Positions 62,269 through 64,000 of a stretch of DNA of 64,000 nucleotides are shown here, one piece after another. Location of the stretch: the NCBI RefSeq assembly GCF_003367505.1, contig NZ_PXXX01000004.1, positions 1 to 64,000 of the forward strand, in the 5' to 3' direction. Made by a program: the position numbers and the translations under genes. The notes under the pieces were generated by a model. It was not told the DNA's origin, ran no database searches, and worked only from the letters and a program-made list of their open reading frames with translations. How positions within the stretch are numbered: the stretch's first letter is position 1; the number at the start of each line of letters is the position of its first letter. The DNA comes from Lysinibacillus capsici. GTDB lineage: Bacteria > Bacillota > Bacilli > Bacillales_A > Planococcaceae.

Positions 62269-64000
62269 TTAATATTTAAATTTTTGAATGGCTTCATATA
62301 AACGTTTTGCCATTTCTGATAGTTTTTCAGTTTGATTGTTCATTACTGCTACCGTCTTCAACTGTTCCGCTGTTGCATCTGTTACCTCATGCACATAATC
62401 ACTTGCCGCATGTGCAGTAGCTGCCATTTCTTCCATAGACGCGGAAACTTCCTCCGTATTGGCAGACATTTGTTCAGCTGAAGCATTCATTTCTTCAATT
62501 TGACCTGCTATTTCTCCTACTGCTTGAACCATTTCCTCGAAGCGTTCTCCCACTGCCTCAATAGAAGCTAAACCTCGCTCAACATTATCTTCACCAAATT
62601 CAGCTGCTTTTACTACTTCTAATGTATAAGATTGAACTCTTTCAATGAGCACATTAATTTTAGTAGCTGATTCTGCTGTTTGCTCCGATAGCTTGCGAAC
62701 TTCTTCTGCTACAACGGCAAAGCCTTTACCAGCATCTCCTGCCCGTGCTGCTTCTATAGAGGCATTCAATGCCAATAAATTTGTTTGATCGGAGATATCG
62801 GTAATCATTTTTGAAATTAAGCTAATTTCTTCTGACTCTTTTTCTAGCTTGTGAATAATTGATAGTTCATCTGTTGTGCCTTGCTGAATCTCATTCATAC
62901 GTAAAACGGATTGTTGAACTGCATGATTGCTTTCACTAATTTTCTGGGAAATAAAATCTGTATTACAAGCAATTGTGGAGGCAACTTCAGCTACATTTTG
63001 TATCCCTATCGCCATTTGTTCCATTGCTGAGGCACTTTCCTCTGCCATCACAGTTTGGCTTTGTGCCCCTCGATCTACTTCACTTATTGCACCAGCAATT
63101 TGCTTTGAACGCTTTGTTACTCCATTTACATCTCCCATTAAATCACACGCAGCTTCATTCACTGCCGTTGCTTCTTGACTCACTTTGGCTATCATTTCCC
63201 GCATATTATCAGTCATACGATCTAATGCACGTGCCATCGTTCCCATTTCATCAATACGTTTCAAATATTTTTCTGGAATTTCCTGTGTAAAGTCTCCTTC
63301 CGATAAGCCCTCACTAATGCGAAGTACATGTCGAAGTGGTCTACTAACAGAGCGAGAAATGGCAAATGAGATGCATAGCCCAAGTATTGAAACTATGATC
63401 GTAGTGACAATGAAGTTCGTCTTAAGCTTAGAAAGCCCTGAAAACATCTCATCTTCTAATGCGATAACCCCCATTTTCCAACCATTATCGAGGGTATGAT
63501 AGCCCATTAGACTAGTTCCTGTATCTTCCGTTTCAAAAGAAAAATAACCGTTATCATTAGCAATCATTTCTTTAGCAGCCATTGCTCTTCCTGTCTTGAT
63601 ACCTGTTTCGTCTGCTTCCTTAATTGGATTGTATTGCTCCTTCACATACGAATGATTATTATGTCCAATAATTGTTCCGTTAGCATCTAACATAAATGCA
63701 TAGCCACTGTCTCCAACCTTAATGCCTTCTACAATTTTAGATAGGTAATAGCCGTCAATACGTGCTAATAATAAAGCTTTTTCACCTGTCACTGTGTCAA
63801 TTGGAGAAACGATTAAAATGACTGGTTCACCTGTTACACGACTAATCGTAATGTCAGACATGACCGACTTACCAGTAAAACCTTCTTTTACGTAATCACG
63901 ATCCCCTAGATCAGCTGTTGTATCATCCAGATAATGGGCAACTCCATTAGCATTGATAATGCCAAAACCTAAGTAATTTTCATTACTGGCAAGACGTTTC
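62269..64000 (-). CDS. Methyl-accepting chemotaxis protein (5' end beyond window)
   Basis: The frame is open from the stop at 62269 to the right edge, so the N terminus lies outside the window. The visible part has most of an extracellular Cache domain ([19 protein letters not shown]), a transmembrane helix ([19 protein letters not shown]), a HAMP domain and a signalling domain with the tip [20 protein letters not shown]. An apparent ATG at 63861 lies inside the Cache domain and is not the start. Like the receptor at 17.4-19.5 kb it should signal to CheA; the ligand is unknown. Confidence 0.92.
   Translation of the reverse strand, partial: KRLASNENYLGFGIINANGVAHYLDDTTADLGDRDYVKEGFTGKSVMSDITISRVTGEPVILIVSPIDTVTGEKALLLARIDGYYLSKIVEGIKVGDSGYAFMLDANGTIIGHNNHSYVKEQYNPIKEADETGIKTGRAMAAKEMIANDNGYFSFETEDTGTSLMGYHTLDNGWKMGVIALEDEMFSGLSKLKTNFIVTTIIVSILGLCISFAISRSVSRPLRHVLRISEGLSEGDFTQEIPEKYLKRIDEMGTMARALDRMTDNMREMIAKVSQEATAVNEAACDLMGDVNGVTKRSKQIAGAISEVDRGAQSQTVMAEESASAMEQMAIGIQNVAEVASTIACNTDFISQKISESNHAVQQSVLRMNEIQQGTTDELSIIHKLEKESEEISLISKMITDISDQTNLLALNASIEAARAGDAGKGFAVVAEEVRKLSEQTAESATKINVLIERVQSYTLEVVKAAEFGEDNVERGLASIEAVGERFEEMVQAVGEIAGQIEEMNASAEQMSANTEEVSASMEEMAATAHAASDYVHEVTDATAEQLKTVAVMNNQTEKLSEMAKRLYEAIQKFKY

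Noticed and set aside
61788-62297. Two frames of 68 and 73 codons between alaX and the chemoreceptor
   Set aside because: They coincide with repeat elements and hairpins and show no ribosome sites or conserved protein pattern.

Overview
The window is a low-GC chromosomal segment from a Gram-positive, endospore-former-type Firmicute. A Lysinibacillus-like member of the Bacillales is the best guess. This rests on AGGAGG-type ribosome sites, frequent GTG/TTG starts, an SLH-anchored surface protein, amino-acid (histidine) catabolism without nearby sugar genes, PerR- and Fur-type operators and a YxdLM/YxeA-type transporter set. The species is inferred, not proven. No prophage, intact insertion sequence, CRISPR array or tRNA gene was seen.

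Layout. 1-90: promoter and leader of an rRNA operon running off the left edge. 0.28-2.1 kb: SLC13/RCK transporter. 2.3-5.9 kb: NAD salvage cluster (NadD-like, nicotinate phosphoribosyltransferase, nicotinamidase, NrtR regulator) with a shared 14-bp word upstream of nrtR and of pncA. 6.0-10.6 kb: hutH-hutU-hutI histidine degradation, with a divergent AraC-type response regulator. 12.7-14.2 kb: catalase behind a PerR box. 14.3-16.3 kb: thiC with a TPP riboswitch. 16.4-19.5 kb: AEC permease and a chemoreceptor. 19.8-24.8 kb: two secreted surface proteins flanking the decayed remains of a two-component system.

25.0-37.4 kb is the most unusual part. It holds five siderophore-binding lipoproteins, four AraC-type regulators (three with a cytoplasmic siderophore-binding domain, one fused in frame to a lipoprotein gene), seven Fur-box-like sites, AraC and MFS relics, and an IroE/BesA-like esterase. 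No permease or ATPase of the uptake system is present. The likely logic is that Fur derepresses the locus under iron limitation, each AraC-SBP protein senses a particular ferri-siderophore inside the cell, and a matching lipoprotein captures it outside. The esterase would then open a trilactone siderophore to release iron, with the permease supplied from elsewhere.

37.5-41.8 kb: large SLH surface protein sharing a predicted beta-helix domain with the 19.8-kb protein. 42.1-43.2 kb: nitroreductase and divergent HxlR regulator. 43.6-45.2 kb: membrane diguanylate cyclase. 45.7-46.8 kb: CoA-transferase with a structured leader. 46.9-51.4 kb: unknown helical protein, HPP membrane protein, formamidase and PH-domain protein. 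51.6-56.8 kb: two-component system convergent with a BceAB/YxdLM-type ABC transporter plus YxeA. 56.9-59.9 kb: glutathione peroxidase, CoA-disulfide-reductase-like enzyme and VanZ-RDD membrane protein. 60-61.7 kb: small acidic protein and AlaX-type tRNA editing protein. 61.7-62.3 kb: intergenic repeat DNA. 62.3-64 kb: chemoreceptor cut by the right edge.
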